A stretch of 23,576 nucleotides of DNA from JBCDGZ01 sp038750655 (GCA_038750655.1 JBCDGZ010000121.1:1-23576); one strand, 5' to 3'; shown: positions 14,126-23,408, numbered from the stretch's first letter. The notes: generated by a model from the letters alone, not told the origin. Numbers and translations: made by a program.

Positions 14126-14816
14126 ACAGCTCTTTAAAAAAATTCCAAAATTCCTCCCGAGGGGGATCGGCCTTGATGATCACCGGCTCCTTTTTGACCG
14201 GGTGGATGAACTCCAAGGACCGACAATGCAGATGGATGGAACCGTCGGGATTGCCGTGCTTGAAGCCATATTTCACATCTCCTTTGATCGGACAGCCGAT
14301 TTCGGCCAATTGCACCCGAATTTGGTGCGGGCGCCCCGTATGCGGCGTAACCTTCAACAGATGATGCCCATCAATCTCAGCCTTCAGCTCATAGTCTAAC
14401 TCCGAAAGCTTCGCCGCCGCCGTCCGCTTACCCGTGCGCTCGTATGCCTTCGTTTTGTTGATCTTCCGATCCTTCAACAGGAAGTGCCTCAGGTGCCCAG
14501 AAAGCGGATTAGGCCGCTGATGCGTAATGGCCCAGTACGTCTTCTTAACGGCCCGCTCTTGAAAAAGCTTGTTCATGCGGGTCAGGGCTTTGCTGGTTCT
14601 AGCGAAGACCACTACCCCACTGACCGGCCGATCGATGCGATGAATGACGCCCAGAAAAACGTCCCCAGGTTTCTTATAACGCAATTTAATGTACTCTTTG
14701 ACATAATCGCTGAGTGGCATATCGCCAGTTTCATCCCCTTGAGTGAGAATGCCTCCCGGTTTGTAGGCCGCAATCAAGTGATTATCTTCGTGCAGTATTT
14801 TAAGATGTTCTGCCAT
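14115..14816 (-). CDS. RluA-family RNA pseudouridine synthase
   Basis: 233 residues. It isomerises specific uridines in rRNA or tRNA to pseudouridine. The catalytic motif is HRIDRPVSG (59-67) with Asp62 as nucleophile, followed by ARTSKALTRMNKLFQERAVKKTYWAI. Later TPHTGRPHQIRVQLAEIGCPIKGDVKYG is the usual RluA C-terminal signature, and LHCRSLEFIHP closes the fold. There is no N-terminal S4 domain, so it belongs with the short single-domain members. The specific target uridine cannot be read from the sequence. A TACTTTTG -7-type promoter element lies 26 bases before the start. Confidence 0.92.
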   Translation of the reverse strand: MAEHLKILHEDNHLIAAYKPGGILTQGDETGDMPLSDYVKEYIKLRYKKPGDVFLGVIHRIDRPVSGVVVFARTSKALTRMNKLFQERAVKKTYWAITHQRPNPLSGHLRHFLLKDRKINKTKAYERTGKRTAAAKLSELDYELKAEIDGHHLLKVTPHTGRPHQIRVQLAEIGCPIKGDVKYGFKHGNPDGSIHLHCRSLEFIHPVKKEPVIIKADPPREEFWNFFKELYDD

Positions 14817-14841
14817 AGTAGGTGCTGCTTATAGATTCGTG

Positions 14842-14849
14842 CAAAAGTA
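14842..14849 (-). promoter_or_regulatory. -7 promoter element for the pseudouridine synthase
   Basis: Read on the minus strand this is TACTTTTG, matching the Bacteroidota TAnnTTTG element, 25 bases upstream of the start codon. A TTTC occurs at about the right distance upstream (20 bases) in place of the -33 TTTG. Confidence 0.45.
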
Positions 14850-14935
14850 GCATTTAACAAGGGTTTAAAGAAATTTTGCCTCCCCTTGTTCAACAAGATC
14901 CCTGTACAACTGTTAAGCTAAATAATCAAATAACT

Positions 14936-15778
14936 ATGCTTAGTCTAGGCTTTTCTCCCTGTCCCAACGATACCTTCTTGTTTGATGCCCTGGTTAATGG
15001 TAAACTAGATACCGAAGGGCTGGAATTCGAGGTGCTGCTGGCCGATGTCGAAGAACTCAACCAAAAAGCCTTCGCCGGCGAGTTGGACATCACCAAGCTC
15101 AGCTACCACGCCTACGCTCACCTCATCGATGACTACCAATTGCTGAATGCCGGCAGCGCGCTGGGCAACAACTGCGGTCCCCTCTTGATCGCCCGCCAGC
15201 CGATGACGCCGGAGGCGATTAATACCGCCCGCATTGCTATTCCCGGGCAATACACTACCGCTAATTTCCTGCTGAGCCTCGCCTACCCCCAGGCCCAAAA
15301 TCGGCAAGCCTTGCTGTTCTCAGACATCGAGGGTGCAGTGCTCTCCGGCGAAGTGGATGCGGGTTTGATCATCCACGAGAATCGCTTCACCTACGAGGAT
15401 AAAGGGCTGGTGAAAATTCGGGATTTAGGAGAATTTTGGGAGGAGACGATGGCCCTGCCAATTCCCTTGGGCGGGATTGCCATCAAGCGTTCGCTGCCGG
15501 AGGCGGTCAAGCAGCAAGTCGATCGGCTATTGCGGCAAAGTGTGTCCTACGCACTGGCCCAACCCGCCCAAACGATGGACTATGTGAGTCGTTATGCCCA
15601 AGAAATGGACCCTAAAGTGATGCAGCAGCACATCGAGTTGTACGTCAATGATTTTAGCGTCGATCTGGGGCAGAAAGGCCGCTTTGCGGTAAAAGAAATG
15701 TATCGATTGGCCCAACAAAAAGGGATTCTAGCGCCTTATGAGCAGCCCCTATTTGTCCACCAACTCCGCCCCCACTAG
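14936..15778 (+). CDS. mqnD: 1,4-dihydroxy-6-naphthoate synthase (futalosine menaquinone pathway)
   Basis: 280 residues from ATG 14936. MqnD converts cyclic dehypoxanthinylfutalosine to 1,4-dihydroxy-6-naphthoate in the alternative menaquinone route. The family marks are the N-terminal SPCPNDTFLFDALVNG (7-22), the periplasmic-binding-protein-like fold with ELDITKLSYHAYAHL, and the substrate-site region GNNCGPLLIAR, later AGLIIHENRFTYEDKGL. A TTG 20 codons upstream is in frame, but that extension is unlike the family. The 3' end overlaps the convergent DtxR-family gene by 30 bases, so transcripts of the two genes are antisense at their ends. Other mqn genes are not in this window. Confidence 0.92.
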   Translation: MLSLGFSPCPNDTFLFDALVNGKLDTEGLEFEVLLADVEELNQKAFAGELDITKLSYHAYAHLIDDYQLLNAGSALGNNCGPLLIARQPMTPEAINTARIAIPGQYTTANFLLSLAYPQAQNRQALLFSDIEGAVLSGEVDAGLIIHENRFTYEDKGLVKIRDLGEFWEETMALPIPLGGIAIKRSLPEAVKQQVDRLLRQSVSYALAQPAQTMDYVSRYAQEMDPKVMQQHIELYVNDFSVDLGQKGRFAVKEMYRLAQQKGILAPYEQPLFVHQLRPH

Positions 15779-16426
15779 CTCCACTAGCAAACGCCGACAG
15801 ACCTCATGACTGAGCATCACCGATGGATGTTGCTCGTAGTTGACCAACAGGCTTTTATCGAAGGGTTCGACCTTAAGGACATCGATTTCGGTGCCCAGTT
15901 TAATCTGTTTGTTGTTGAGAAATAAAAGCAATTCTGTAGAACTATCCGCCAAGGCGCAAAGCCGTACCCGCTGCCCCTCCTTGGTGTCAGATAGTTTCAG
16001 ATAGCTGCGAGAAGCGACCTTCCCCTCCTTATCCGGAATAGGCGAACCGTGAGGATCAATGGTTGGATAACCCAGCAGTTCATCCATGCGATCAAATAGC
16101 TTTTCGGAGGCAATATGCTCCATATCCTCGGCAATATCGTGCACTTCCTCCCAGCCAAAGCCCATGATTTTGGACAAAAACATCTCGGCCAAACGATGCT
16201 TGCGGACGATGAGCGCCGCCACCTTGCGGCCTTTGGCCGTCAGCTGAAGCGGTTTATACTTCCGATAAGCCACCCAACCTTCTGACTGCAGTTTCTTGAC
16301 CATATTATTGACCGTAGGTGTACTGACCCCCATTTCCTTACTCAGATCGGTGATCGAAATCTTATGGTCTTTTTGATCCAAAAAGTAGATGGCCTTCAGG
16401 TAATTTTCCTTCGTTTGGGTAGGCAT
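15749..16426 (-). CDS. DtxR/MntR-family metal-dependent repressor
   Basis: 225 residues. The winged helix-turn-helix spans about 5-65 (ITDLSKEMGVSTPTVNNMVKKL). The dimerisation/metal domain follows with His77, Glu81, His96, Glu100, Glu103 and His104 (KHRLAE; VHDIAEDMEH), the positions where DtxR/MntR proteins bind Fe(II) or Mn(II). A C-terminal SH3-like FeoA-type domain (about 145-205) is present, as in the longer DtxR class. It represses target promoters when metal is plentiful. It is divergent from a TonB-dependent receptor whose promoter contains a fitting operator, so that operon is its likely target. Whether iron or manganese is sensed is not resolved. Confidence 0.9.
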   Translation of the reverse strand: MPTQTKENYLKAIYFLDQKDHKISITDLSKEMGVSTPTVNNMVKKLQSEGWVAYRKYKPLQLTAKGRKVAALIVRKHRLAEMFLSKIMGFGWEEVHDIAEDMEHIASEKLFDRMDELLGYPTIDPHGSPIPDKEGKVASRSYLKLSDTKEGQRVRLCALADSSTELLLFLNNKQIKLGTEIDVLKVEPFDKSLLVNYEQHPSVMLSHEVCRRLLVELVGAELVDK

Positions 16427-16451
16427 AAGACTTTTGTGATGAAAATTTCAA

Positions 16452-16459
16452 CAAAAGTA
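16452..16459 (-). promoter_or_regulatory. -7 promoter element for the DtxR-family gene
   Basis: TACTTTTG on the minus strand, 25 bases before the start codon: the same sequence and spacing as before the pseudouridine synthase gene. No convincing -33 TTTG is visible, so expression may be weak or helped by a factor. Confidence 0.4.
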
Positions 16460-16479
16460 CAAAAATATACGTTGATAAA

Positions 16480-16510
16480 TTTGTTAGACTAATCTAACTT
16501 TTTATATTTG
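16480..16510 (+). promoter_or_regulatory. Bacteroidota-type promoter of the receptor operon
   Basis: TTTG at 16480-16483 and TATATTTG at 16503-16510 are separated by exactly 19 bases, a full match to the known TTTG-N19-TAnnTTTG consensus. The ATG follows 33 bases after the -7 element. Confidence 0.8.
16483..16498. promoter_or_regulatory. Putative DtxR-family operator GTTAGACTAATCTAAC
   Basis: A 16-bp near-perfect palindrome (GTTAGA/TCTAAC arms; one mismatched pair in the centre) resembles the TTAGG..CCTAA-type sites of DtxR proteins. It fills the spacer between the -33 and -7 elements of the receptor promoter, so binding would block RNA polymerase. The regulator is the divergent neighbour. 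Confidence 0.75.
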
Positions 16511-16543
16511 CATTATCTAATAATACGACAAAAGCTAACCCTG

Positions 16544-18814
16544 ATGAATAAATTAGCCTACTGTATCATCTTTGTTTTGTGTAGCCTTAATGTTGCACTC
16601 GGGCAGCAGGCCCAGATTTCCGGGATCATTAGCGCCGAAGGCCGGGCGCTGGAATTTGCCACCGTGGCGCTGAAGGGCACCCCGCATGGCAGCACCACCG
16701 ATGCCGAAGGGCAGTATACTATCAAGAACATTTCCGCCGGGGAATACATTCTGGTCGCCTCTTTTCTGGGCTATCAATCTGTAAGCCAAAAGATCGAACT
16801 GGCCGCCGGCCAATCGCTCCGACTAGATCTGACGCTAGAAACGATTGCCAATACGATGGAAGAGGTAGTGGTGACGGGAACGCTCAAGGAAGTCAGTCGC
16901 CTGGAAAGTCCGGTTCCGGTGGAGGTCTATCGCCCGGTATTTTTCAAGAAAAATCCCACCCCCAATATTTATGAGGCCCTGCAAAATGTAAACGGCGTTC
17001 GTCCTCAACTCAACTGTCAGGTCTGCAATACCGGAGACATCCATATCAACGGATTAGAAGGTCCCTACACGATGGTTTTGATTGATGGAATGCCCATTGT
17101 GAGCAGTCTGGCGACGGTTTATGGGCTTTCGGGGATTCCGAATTCACTGGTGGAGCGGATGGAAATCGTCAAAGGCCCGGCCTCTTCGCTTTACGGCAGT
17201 GAAGCAATCGGGGGCTTGATCAATATTATCACCAAAAACCCTGACCAGGCTGCTACGCTTAGCGCCGACCTTATGACGACGAGCTGGGGGGAGCACAACC
17301 TCGATGTGGGCGTCAAACTTCGGCTCAATGAGCGAATATCGGTGCTGACGGGGGCGAATTACTTCAACTTTGATAATGTGGTGGATAATAATGACGACAA
17401 TTTCACCGATGTTACCCTGCAAGAGCGCATTTCTGTTTTCCAAAAGTGGAATTTTAAAAGAAAAGACAATCGATTATTTAGTCTTGCAGGCCGCTATTAT
17501 TACGAAGACCGCTGGGGAGGTGACGTTGATTGGAATCCTTCTTTCCGGGGCGGCGATGAGGTCTACGGTGAAAGCATCTACACCGAACGTTGGGAGGTGA
17601 TTGGCAATTATCAGCTGCCGGTTGAAGAAAAAGTGATGTTTTCTTTCTCCTATAACGATCACCAGCAAAACTCTGTATACGGAGATGTTCCTTATTTAGC
17701 CGATCAAAAAATTGCCTTTGGACAGTTGACTTGGGATAAGCAATGGAATAAGCACGATCTTCTTTTCGGAACTGCCTTACGCTACACTTATTACGATGAC
17801 AATACGCCAGCTACGGAAGCTAACGCGGATGAAATTTGGCTGCCGGGTGTTTTTGTACAAGATGAAATGCGGCTCCACCCTCAGCACAAACTCCTGCTGG
17901 GCCTGCGCTACGACTACAACGATGCTCATGGACATATCCTCACACCCCGACTGGCGCATAAATGGTCGATTACCGACAATGACATCCTTCGCCTCAATGC
18001 TGGTACTGGTTTTCGAGTAGTCAACCTGTTCACCGAAGACCACGCTGCCCTGACGGGCGCTCGCGATGTAATCATTGCCGAGGAGCTACAGCCAGAGCGC
18101 TCCTACAATGTCAATTTGAACTACACAAAAAAAATGTATTGGAACAACGGCGGCTGGCTCAACCTCGACCTGTCGGCCTGGTATACTTACTTCAACAACG
18201 TTATTCTCCCTGACTACGACACCAATCCCAACCAAATCATCTACGACAATCTCGACGGCCACGCGGTAACTAAAGGCATCAGCGCCAATCTCGACCTGAA
18301 CACCACCAAAGGGTTCTCTGCCCTTCTGGGCTTCACCCTCATGGACGTCAGCACCGAAGAAAACGGCATTCGAGAACGCCAACTGCTCACCGAACGCTTC
18401 ACCGGCACCTGGGGCCTGAGCTACACCCTGCCCAATCAAAAATTCACCTTCGACTACACCGGCAACCTCTACGGCCCCATGCTCCTCCCCCTCCTTGGCG
18501 AACTAGATCCTCGGCCACCAGAGTCTCCCGTTTGGAGCATCCAGAACATTCAGGCTACCTACAAAGGACTGCCCAACATCGAAATCTACGCCGGGATCAA
18601 GAACCTGCTCAATTGGACGCCCTGGAAAAATCAGGACGATCCCATCATCGCTCGCAGCTTTGATCCCTTTGACCGAGGCGTCGAATTTGGCGATGACGGC
18701 CAAGTGCTGGCCACGCCTAATAACCCCAATGCCCTAACCTTCGATCCAACCTATGTCTACGCCCCCAACCAGGGCATCCGAGGTTTTCTAGGTATTCGAT
18801 ACAGCCTACAGTAA
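16544..18814 (+). CDS. TonB-dependent outer membrane receptor, probably metal/siderophore uptake
   Basis: 756 residues from ATG 16544. Signal peptide about 1-20 (CIIFVLCSLNVALG). A carboxypeptidase-regulatory-like domain (about 22-105, ISGIISAEGRALEFATVALKG) is followed by the plug: EEVVVTGT, then INGLEGPYTMVLIDGMPI and VKGPASSLYGSEAIGGLINII. The remaining residues (about 240-756) are the beta-barrel, ending in GIRYSLQ. The plug carries a CQVC pair just before the NTGDIHING stretch, a feature I recall from a receptor subgroup in this phylum. Control by a DtxR-type operator implies iron or manganese (free, chelated or haem) as cargo; the actual ligand cannot be read. The next gene follows after one base. 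Confidence 0.9.
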   Translation: MNKLAYCIIFVLCSLNVALGQQAQISGIISAEGRALEFATVALKGTPHGSTTDAEGQYTIKNISAGEYILVASFLGYQSVSQKIELAAGQSLRLDLTLETIANTMEEVVVTGTLKEVSRLESPVPVEVYRPVFFKKNPTPNIYEALQNVNGVRPQLNCQVCNTGDIHINGLEGPYTMVLIDGMPIVSSLATVYGLSGIPNSLVERMEIVKGPASSLYGSEAIGGLINIITKNPDQAATLSADLMTTSWGEHNLDVGVKLRLNERISVLTGANYFNFDNVVDNNDDNFTDVTLQERISVFQKWNFKRKDNRLFSLAGRYYYEDRWGGDVDWNPSFRGGDEVYGESIYTERWEVIGNYQLPVEEKVMFSFSYNDHQQNSVYGDVPYLADQKIAFGQLTWDKQWNKHDLLFGTALRYTYYDDNTPATEANADEIWLPGVFVQDEMRLHPQHKLLLGLRYDYNDAHGHILTPRLAHKWSITDNDILRLNAGTGFRVVNLFTEDHAALTGARDVIIAEELQPERSYNVNLNYTKKMYWNNGGWLNLDLSAWYTYFNNVILPDYDTNPNQIIYDNLDGHAVTKGISANLDLNTTKGFSALLGFTLMDVSTEENGIRERQLLTERFTGTWGLSYTLPNQKFTFDYTGNLYGPMLLPLLGELDPRPPESPVWSIQNIQATYKGLPNIEIYAGIKNLLNWTPWKNQDDPIIARSFDPFDRGVEFGDDGQVLATPNNPNALTFDPTYVYAPNQGIRGFLGIRYSLQ

Positions 18815-18815
18815 G

Positions 18816-19304
18816 ATGAATAGACCACTGCAATTCCTGCTCTTACTCGGGGCCATCGCTATCTATCTAGGCTGCACCAGCCCTCAAGCGGCAAAGTCCG
18901 AAGCGCCACTGCGCCAGCTGGCGTTTGAGCAGTTAGACACTTTGATGCGGGAGGCTCCGCGCCCCATTGCGGTCTTCTTCCACACCGACTGGTGCGGCTA
19001 TTGCGCCAATATGAAGCAGACGACCTTCAAGAACAAGGCCGTCGTAAATGCGCTGAATGAAGGCTACTACTTCGTCAGCTTCGATGCCGAGAGCGAGCGC
19101 CCCGTGCAGTTCAATGGCCAAGGCTTCGTGTTTGAAGCCCAGGGCCGTAAGCAAGGGGTGCATCAGCTGGCCAAGGCGCTGGGTAGCATTGAAGGGCAAT
19201 TACAATACCCCACATTTGTATTGCTCAACACCCAATATGAGATCATCTTCCAGATGGGAAGCTTTTTGAGTGCGGAGCAACTACTAGCGGTGTTGAACCA
19301 GTAG
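18816..19304 (+). CDS. Thioredoxin-like lipoprotein
   Basis: 162 residues. The N-terminus has a lipoprotein signal with lipobox YLGC (Cys20). The thioredoxin fold shows FFHTDWCGYCANMK (Cys60/Cys63, CGYC active site) and the cis-proline in QYPTFVLLN (Pro132). It should act at the periplasmic face of a membrane as a thiol-disulphide oxidoreductase. It begins one base after the receptor stop codon, so it is co-transcribed and metal-regulated. The CQVC pair in the receptor plug is a conceivable substrate (inference). It resembles the thioredoxin_7/DUF255-like secreted type rather than TlpA. Confidence 0.85.
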   Translation: MNRPLQFLLLLGAIAIYLGCTSPQAAKSEAPLRQLAFEQLDTLMREAPRPIAVFFHTDWCGYCANMKQTTFKNKAVVNALNEGYYFVSFDAESERPVQFNGQGFVFEAQGRKQGVHQLAKALGSIEGQLQYPTFVLLNTQYEIIFQMGSFLSAEQLLAVLNQ

Positions 19305-19314
19305 TTGATACTAC
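19301..19314. terminator. Small hairpin between convergent stops
   Basis: GTAGT (19301-19305) and ACTAC (19310-19314) flank TGAT, spanning both stop codons of the convergent thioredoxin and oxidoreductase genes. Five pairs without a U-tract make it a weak candidate for shared transcription termination. Confidence 0.25.
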
Positions 19315-20684
19315 GCCTCCAAGCTCAGCGGCATCTCCGTCAACCGCTTGCCCGTCAGTCGCCGTACGGCGTTGGCAATGGCAGCACCAATAGGTCCCAG
19401 CGGTGGCTCGCCGACTGCGCCCGGCGCTTCTGCATTCTCCAAAATGACGACATCGATCTCCTTGGGGGCGTGCCTCATCAGGGCCATTCTGTAAGGCCCG
19501 TAGATCGTAGGGGTTAAAGCGCCGTCAACGACTTCCATTTTTTCGAACATCGCACCGCTCATCCCCATGATGATACTGCCTTCACACTGGGCTCGTACCT
19601 GATCGGGGTTAACAGCAATGCCGGGATCGATGACGCAGGTAACTTTGTGGACTTTGATTTGGCCGTCTTCGATGGAGACTTCGGCAACCTGAGCCACCGG
19701 GGTATTGGCATCTGTAGAGGCGGCAAAGCCCATGGCGCGACCATTGTGTACTCCATCTTTCCAATCCGCCTTTTCTGCGGCGACCCTAATGACCTCCCGG
19801 AGGCGGAAGCCCCGCTGATCCTCCTGAATCTGATCTAGCCGGTACTGCACCGGGTCCTTGCCAGACTTAATGGCCAATTCATCAATAAAACACTCGATAG
19901 CGAAGGTGTTGGCCAACAAGCCCAAGCTTCTCCACCAACTGGTCGCAAAAGGCAGCTTCACCCGCCAGGAGATGGCGCTGAAATTGGGAATTTTACCGTA
20001 CTGAATCATTCCTCCCCTCCAAGCCCCCACATCCGACCCCAGAATGGTTCCAGCAATGCTGGGCACGAGTGGCGAACCGAACATAACATCTCCACTAGAC
20101 ACATTGTGTTCAATGGCCCTGATCATCCCATCGCTTTCTAATTTGGCCCTCAGCACATGGTGCGTAGGTGGTCGGAAGGTATCATTTTGAAACTCTTCTT
20201 TACGATCGAAGAAACATTTGACCGGCTTCCCGATGGCTCGGGAAAGCAGGGCCGCCTGAACGGCATTCGGCGTATGTAGCCTCCGGCCAAAGCCACCACC
20301 AAGAAAAGTAGGCTTGATATTGACATTTTCTTTCTTCAAGCCCAAACGCTCTGCGACCTCATTCCTGGTCAAGTTGGTCACCTGGGTAGAGATGATCACC
20401 GTCGCCCGATCGCCTTCCACATGGGCAACCGATCCGTTGGGCTCTAGCTGCGCGTGCGCTCCAATGGGTGTTTTGAACTCCATCGTGATGATCTCCTCCT
20501 CATTATCAAGTATGCGCTTAGCCTTGCCTTGCTTTTGGATTTCGATGGGTTCCCCCTGTCCGACCCGGATCATATCCTCAATATCCTTTTGCTGCCATTG
20601 CTTTTCCACTTCCCAAGTCACCTTAATGGCGCGCTTGGCATTTTCAGCCTCCATTCTAGATTTTGCGATAACTATAATCCGCAA
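19311..20684 (-). pseudogene. N-terminally truncated molybdenum hydroxylase large subunit (IorB-like)
   Basis: 457 residues match the C-terminal two thirds of the xanthine dehydrogenase/isoquinoline 1-oxidoreductase beta family: TPIGAHAQLEPNGSVAHVEG, FLGGGFGRR, VKCFFDRKEEF, THHVLRAKL, and near the end VGEPPLGPIGAAIANAVRR with the active-site-type Glu. Intact IorB proteins are about 700-750 residues and start with an export signal and a first domain, both missing. The frame stays open upstream to a stop that overlaps the end of the preceding gene (around 20760), with unrelated residues and no ATG until RMEAENAK (codon 11). No small [2Fe-2S] subunit gene is adjacent. It is most likely a remnant left by a deletion or insertion. 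Confidence 0.75.
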
Positions 20685-20759
20685 ATCGAAATGTGCAGAA
20701 AAAATGACACATTGATTGAGGCGGCAGACTAAATTAGCGAGGCCAAAATACGCAAAAAA

Positions 20760-23408
20760 TCACTGCGCTTCCCAACCGGTATTTCCCGTGTCTGTAGTTT
20801 TGTGATAAATCAGTGCCGGAGCACCAGGATCGTAGCGATGATAAACAGAGCTTCTCCCAGCAGAAACACTCCCTTCTGGATCGCCCGATCCCGCCACAAT
20901 CTTCACATCGTTTAACGCGTCTAAAACCAATGTACTGGATATTACGGCTCCCGAAATCTTTAGGTCACCGCTCTCCTTAATAACAACATCAACAGAACCA
21001 GAACCCGCCTGAAATTCAATGTCAGCCGCCTCCTTATTTTGAATCTGCAAAGTATTCCCATTACTAATCCAGTGATGGCCATCTGTGCCCAGATTCCCGG
21101 TGATTGTATTATGGGTAGAAAAGCTACCAATCGCTGCCTGACTTTCGAAATGGGCCAGAATAGCGTTTCCCGAAAGACCCAAAACCCTGAACTTCCCAAC
21201 ACCTCCGGTCACACGACCTATACTGAATGCCTCGTCGGTATCAACAAACGAAGCCTCATTGCTTCCAAAGTTAATGGTGTTGATACCCTGATCATCGTTA
21301 ATTTGTAGGGCGTTGTTTCCATCCGACCTCTCTGACAACTCGATCCCCGTGCTACCATCAGAGGCCTCAAATACTGCGTATTTATGACTGACATCTCTAT
21401 TTTTTGCAGATAATGTAACGTTTGGCTTAGGACTTTGGTTAAGCCCGAACTGCGCAAAACGCCCAGTTATGTGCTGGACCTCAAAAGTCGAGTTGGCACT
21501 AGATAGACCAGTGCTAAAATCTAGGGCATAAGTTCCAATACTGGTCAGGCCAGTATTGGCATCCTTAGTAGGTACTTTGTAGTGCAGCTTGGCGGACCCG
21601 GCTCCGGCGCACTGAATCCTTGCCCCCAGTGGATCACTAGAATTTTCGTAAACCTGTAGCAATGCTCCAGGGTTCACTATTCCAATTCCCACTCGGCCAT
21701 CGCCAGTGATGGTCATTCTGTCAAGATTTTGTGTCCGAAAATGGAGGGGATAATTGCCGAACCCCGTAAGTCTAACAGCATTTGAAAATGCAGACATTTC
21801 AAAGATGACATTGTCGAGTTGATTGTCAACTCGAAACGAAGTAAAACCATCATCTGCCACATGTAGGGAGCGTGCAGGGCTGTCCGTGCCAATACCTACG
21901 CGCTCACCATTATAATATGCGGTGGTACCATTAGTTAGAAACGGCGAACCCAGACCCATTATGCCACCAAAAGAAGTTTTCGTGTAAAGCCTCCCATCTG
22001 TACCAAGAAACAAGGTATTATCTGCCACTTCCGATCCATCAATAGGGAAGGAGTTACCAAATGAAAGCGCTCCAAATATTTGATGTTCCTTGAATAGAGA
22101 ATTACCTATAACCGCCTTGTTGCTGCCATCAATTATCGATTTTGGGCCAATGACAACAAAATTATGAAAAGTGTCTGCTGTAGTGGATTTATGGATACTG
22201 TCACCAAATGCCACAAAATCACTCTCTTTAATGAAGAATGGCTTACCAGGCACTGATCCGACGTTATTCCCTATTCCCACTCCGCCGGTACTATCGGCAT
22301 TGAGCAAGCTAAAGTGACCTATAGCAACACCATGAAATTTAACTCCATTTATATTGGCTTTATGGCCGAAAAGGGTTTTTACGCCCATTTGACTGAATCG
22401 GCCAGCCTGGTGGCCAATAAAAGTACTGGGTCCATCCCTGTGCTCATCTGCGGCATAGTAGCCAAATGCATCGCTTGCCTCTATGCCGTTATATCGCCGG
22501 AGGGCGTGATCGCCAAATGCAGCCGAGTGAGAAGAGGTGTCTTCTTGTAGTGCGCGCCAGCCAAATACAGTCTTATGGCCAGAAATGTTTCTATAGCCAG
22601 CCCAAGGACCCATCATTACAGAGGCTCCATTTATATTTTGACTATATCCCGCATATGGCCCAAAAGCAATCAACCCACCTTTATTGAATCTTCCACAATA
22701 CTGCCCCACTACGGTCGTATACCCGAACTTACCCCAAGGATTATAGCCATCCAGCTCAGATGCACCGAAACCAATTTTCACGCCTTGTCCATTGGGAAAA
22801 TCAATGTGCCGAACACTAACCCGACCCTTGACATCCAAGTTTGTCTCAATGGTGAAGTTGTTGTTTTCCAAAAGACAAACTCTAAGGTTATCAACATCGC
22901 CTGATTGGTCCACCAGTGCGACCCCAACCGAAGATCGCGCCACAATAAAGTACTCAGCCATCCCTGTACCACTCAATTTAATCCAGTTGCCTGCGATATG
23001 TAGCTTGTCAGTAGTGGCACCTACTACTTCTACGGTGACCTTGTAAATTCTTCCAACCACAAACGAAACAGTACTGTCAGGCAACGGCAAAGGAACTACA
23101 GTTTCTCCGCCACAAAAAGTCACCCAATCAAGGTTATTTCCGTTCGTTTGGATAGTTGCATTTTGAATAAGCGATCCACTTCCGCTATACAAGCCATTCC
23201 CATCACCGCCAACACCGATACCATCAATGTAATGACGAACAGCTTTTGTGCTAGGCACAGTTAGCTGAGAAGCACTATTGAGCGTCGCAGAGGTATCAAC
23301 TCCCTTAATCGAATTTCCGCTGACAATCAACTCGTCAGCAATTGTTGTGACTTGTGAGAAAAGCACCAAAGGTGCAAAAACTAGAAAGATAAAAACAGAT
23401 CGTCTCAT
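20760..23408 (-). CDS. Large secreted tail-fibre/adhesin-like repeat protein
   Basis: 882 residues with a signal peptide (RRSVFIFLVFAPLVLFSQ). An early motif VPSTKAVRHYIDG (51-63) is common in Bacteroidota and phage fibre-like proteins. Residues about 226-385 hold imperfect head repeats of the YadA type (FGPYAGYS, MGPWAGYRN, FGWRALQED, FGDHALRRY, FIGHQAGRF). Later come two GIG-type repeats (VGIGTDSPARSLHV; VGIGIVNPGALLQV) typical of fibre-shaft or structural surface proteins. No C-terminal sorting domain or catalytic motif is obvious; it ends TTDTGNTGWEAQ. It is probably trimeric, fibrous and surface-exposed (inference). Its ATG overlaps the stop of the upstream gene as ATGA, so the two are co-translated. 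The truncated oxidoreductase follows immediately. Confidence 0.75.
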   Translation of the reverse strand: MRRSVFIFLVFAPLVLFSQVTTIADELIVSGNSIKGVDTSATLNSASQLTVPSTKAVRHYIDGIGVGGDGNGLYSGSGSLIQNATIQTNGNNLDWVTFCGGETVVPLPLPDSTVSFVVGRIYKVTVEVVGATTDKLHIAGNWIKLSGTGMAEYFIVARSSVGVALVDQSGDVDNLRVCLLENNNFTIETNLDVKGRVSVRHIDFPNGQGVKIGFGASELDGYNPWGKFGYTTVVGQYCGRFNKGGLIAFGPYAGYSQNINGASVMMGPWAGYRNISGHKTVFGWRALQEDTSSHSAAFGDHALRRYNGIEASDAFGYYAADEHRDGPSTFIGHQAGRFSQMGVKTLFGHKANINGVKFHGVAIGHFSLLNADSTGGVGIGNNVGSVPGKPFFIKESDFVAFGDSIHKSTTADTFHNFVVIGPKSIIDGSNKAVIGNSLFKEHQIFGALSFGNSFPIDGSEVADNTLFLGTDGRLYTKTSFGGIMGLGSPFLTNGTTAYYNGERVGIGTDSPARSLHVADDGFTSFRVDNQLDNVIFEMSAFSNAVRLTGFGNYPLHFRTQNLDRMTITGDGRVGIGIVNPGALLQVYENSSDPLGARIQCAGAGSAKLHYKVPTKDANTGLTSIGTYALDFSTGLSSANSTFEVQHITGRFAQFGLNQSPKPNVTLSAKNRDVSHKYAVFEASDGSTGIELSERSDGNNALQINDDQGINTINFGSNEASFVDTDEAFSIGRVTGGVGKFRVLGLSGNAILAHFESQAAIGSFSTHNTITGNLGTDGHHWISNGNTLQIQNKEAADIEFQAGSGSVDVVIKESGDLKISGAVISSTLVLDALNDVKIVAGSGDPEGSVSAGRSSVYHRYDPGAPALIYHKTTDTGNTGWEAQ

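Noticed and set aside
14876..14935. TTG start extending MqnD by 20 residues
   Set aside because: The MqnD family begins right at the MLSLGFSPCPNDT stretch; the extension has no family character.
20314..20732. Two overlapping plus-strand ORFs rich in Ser, Leu and Phe
   Set aside because: Antisense to the truncated oxidoreductase gene.
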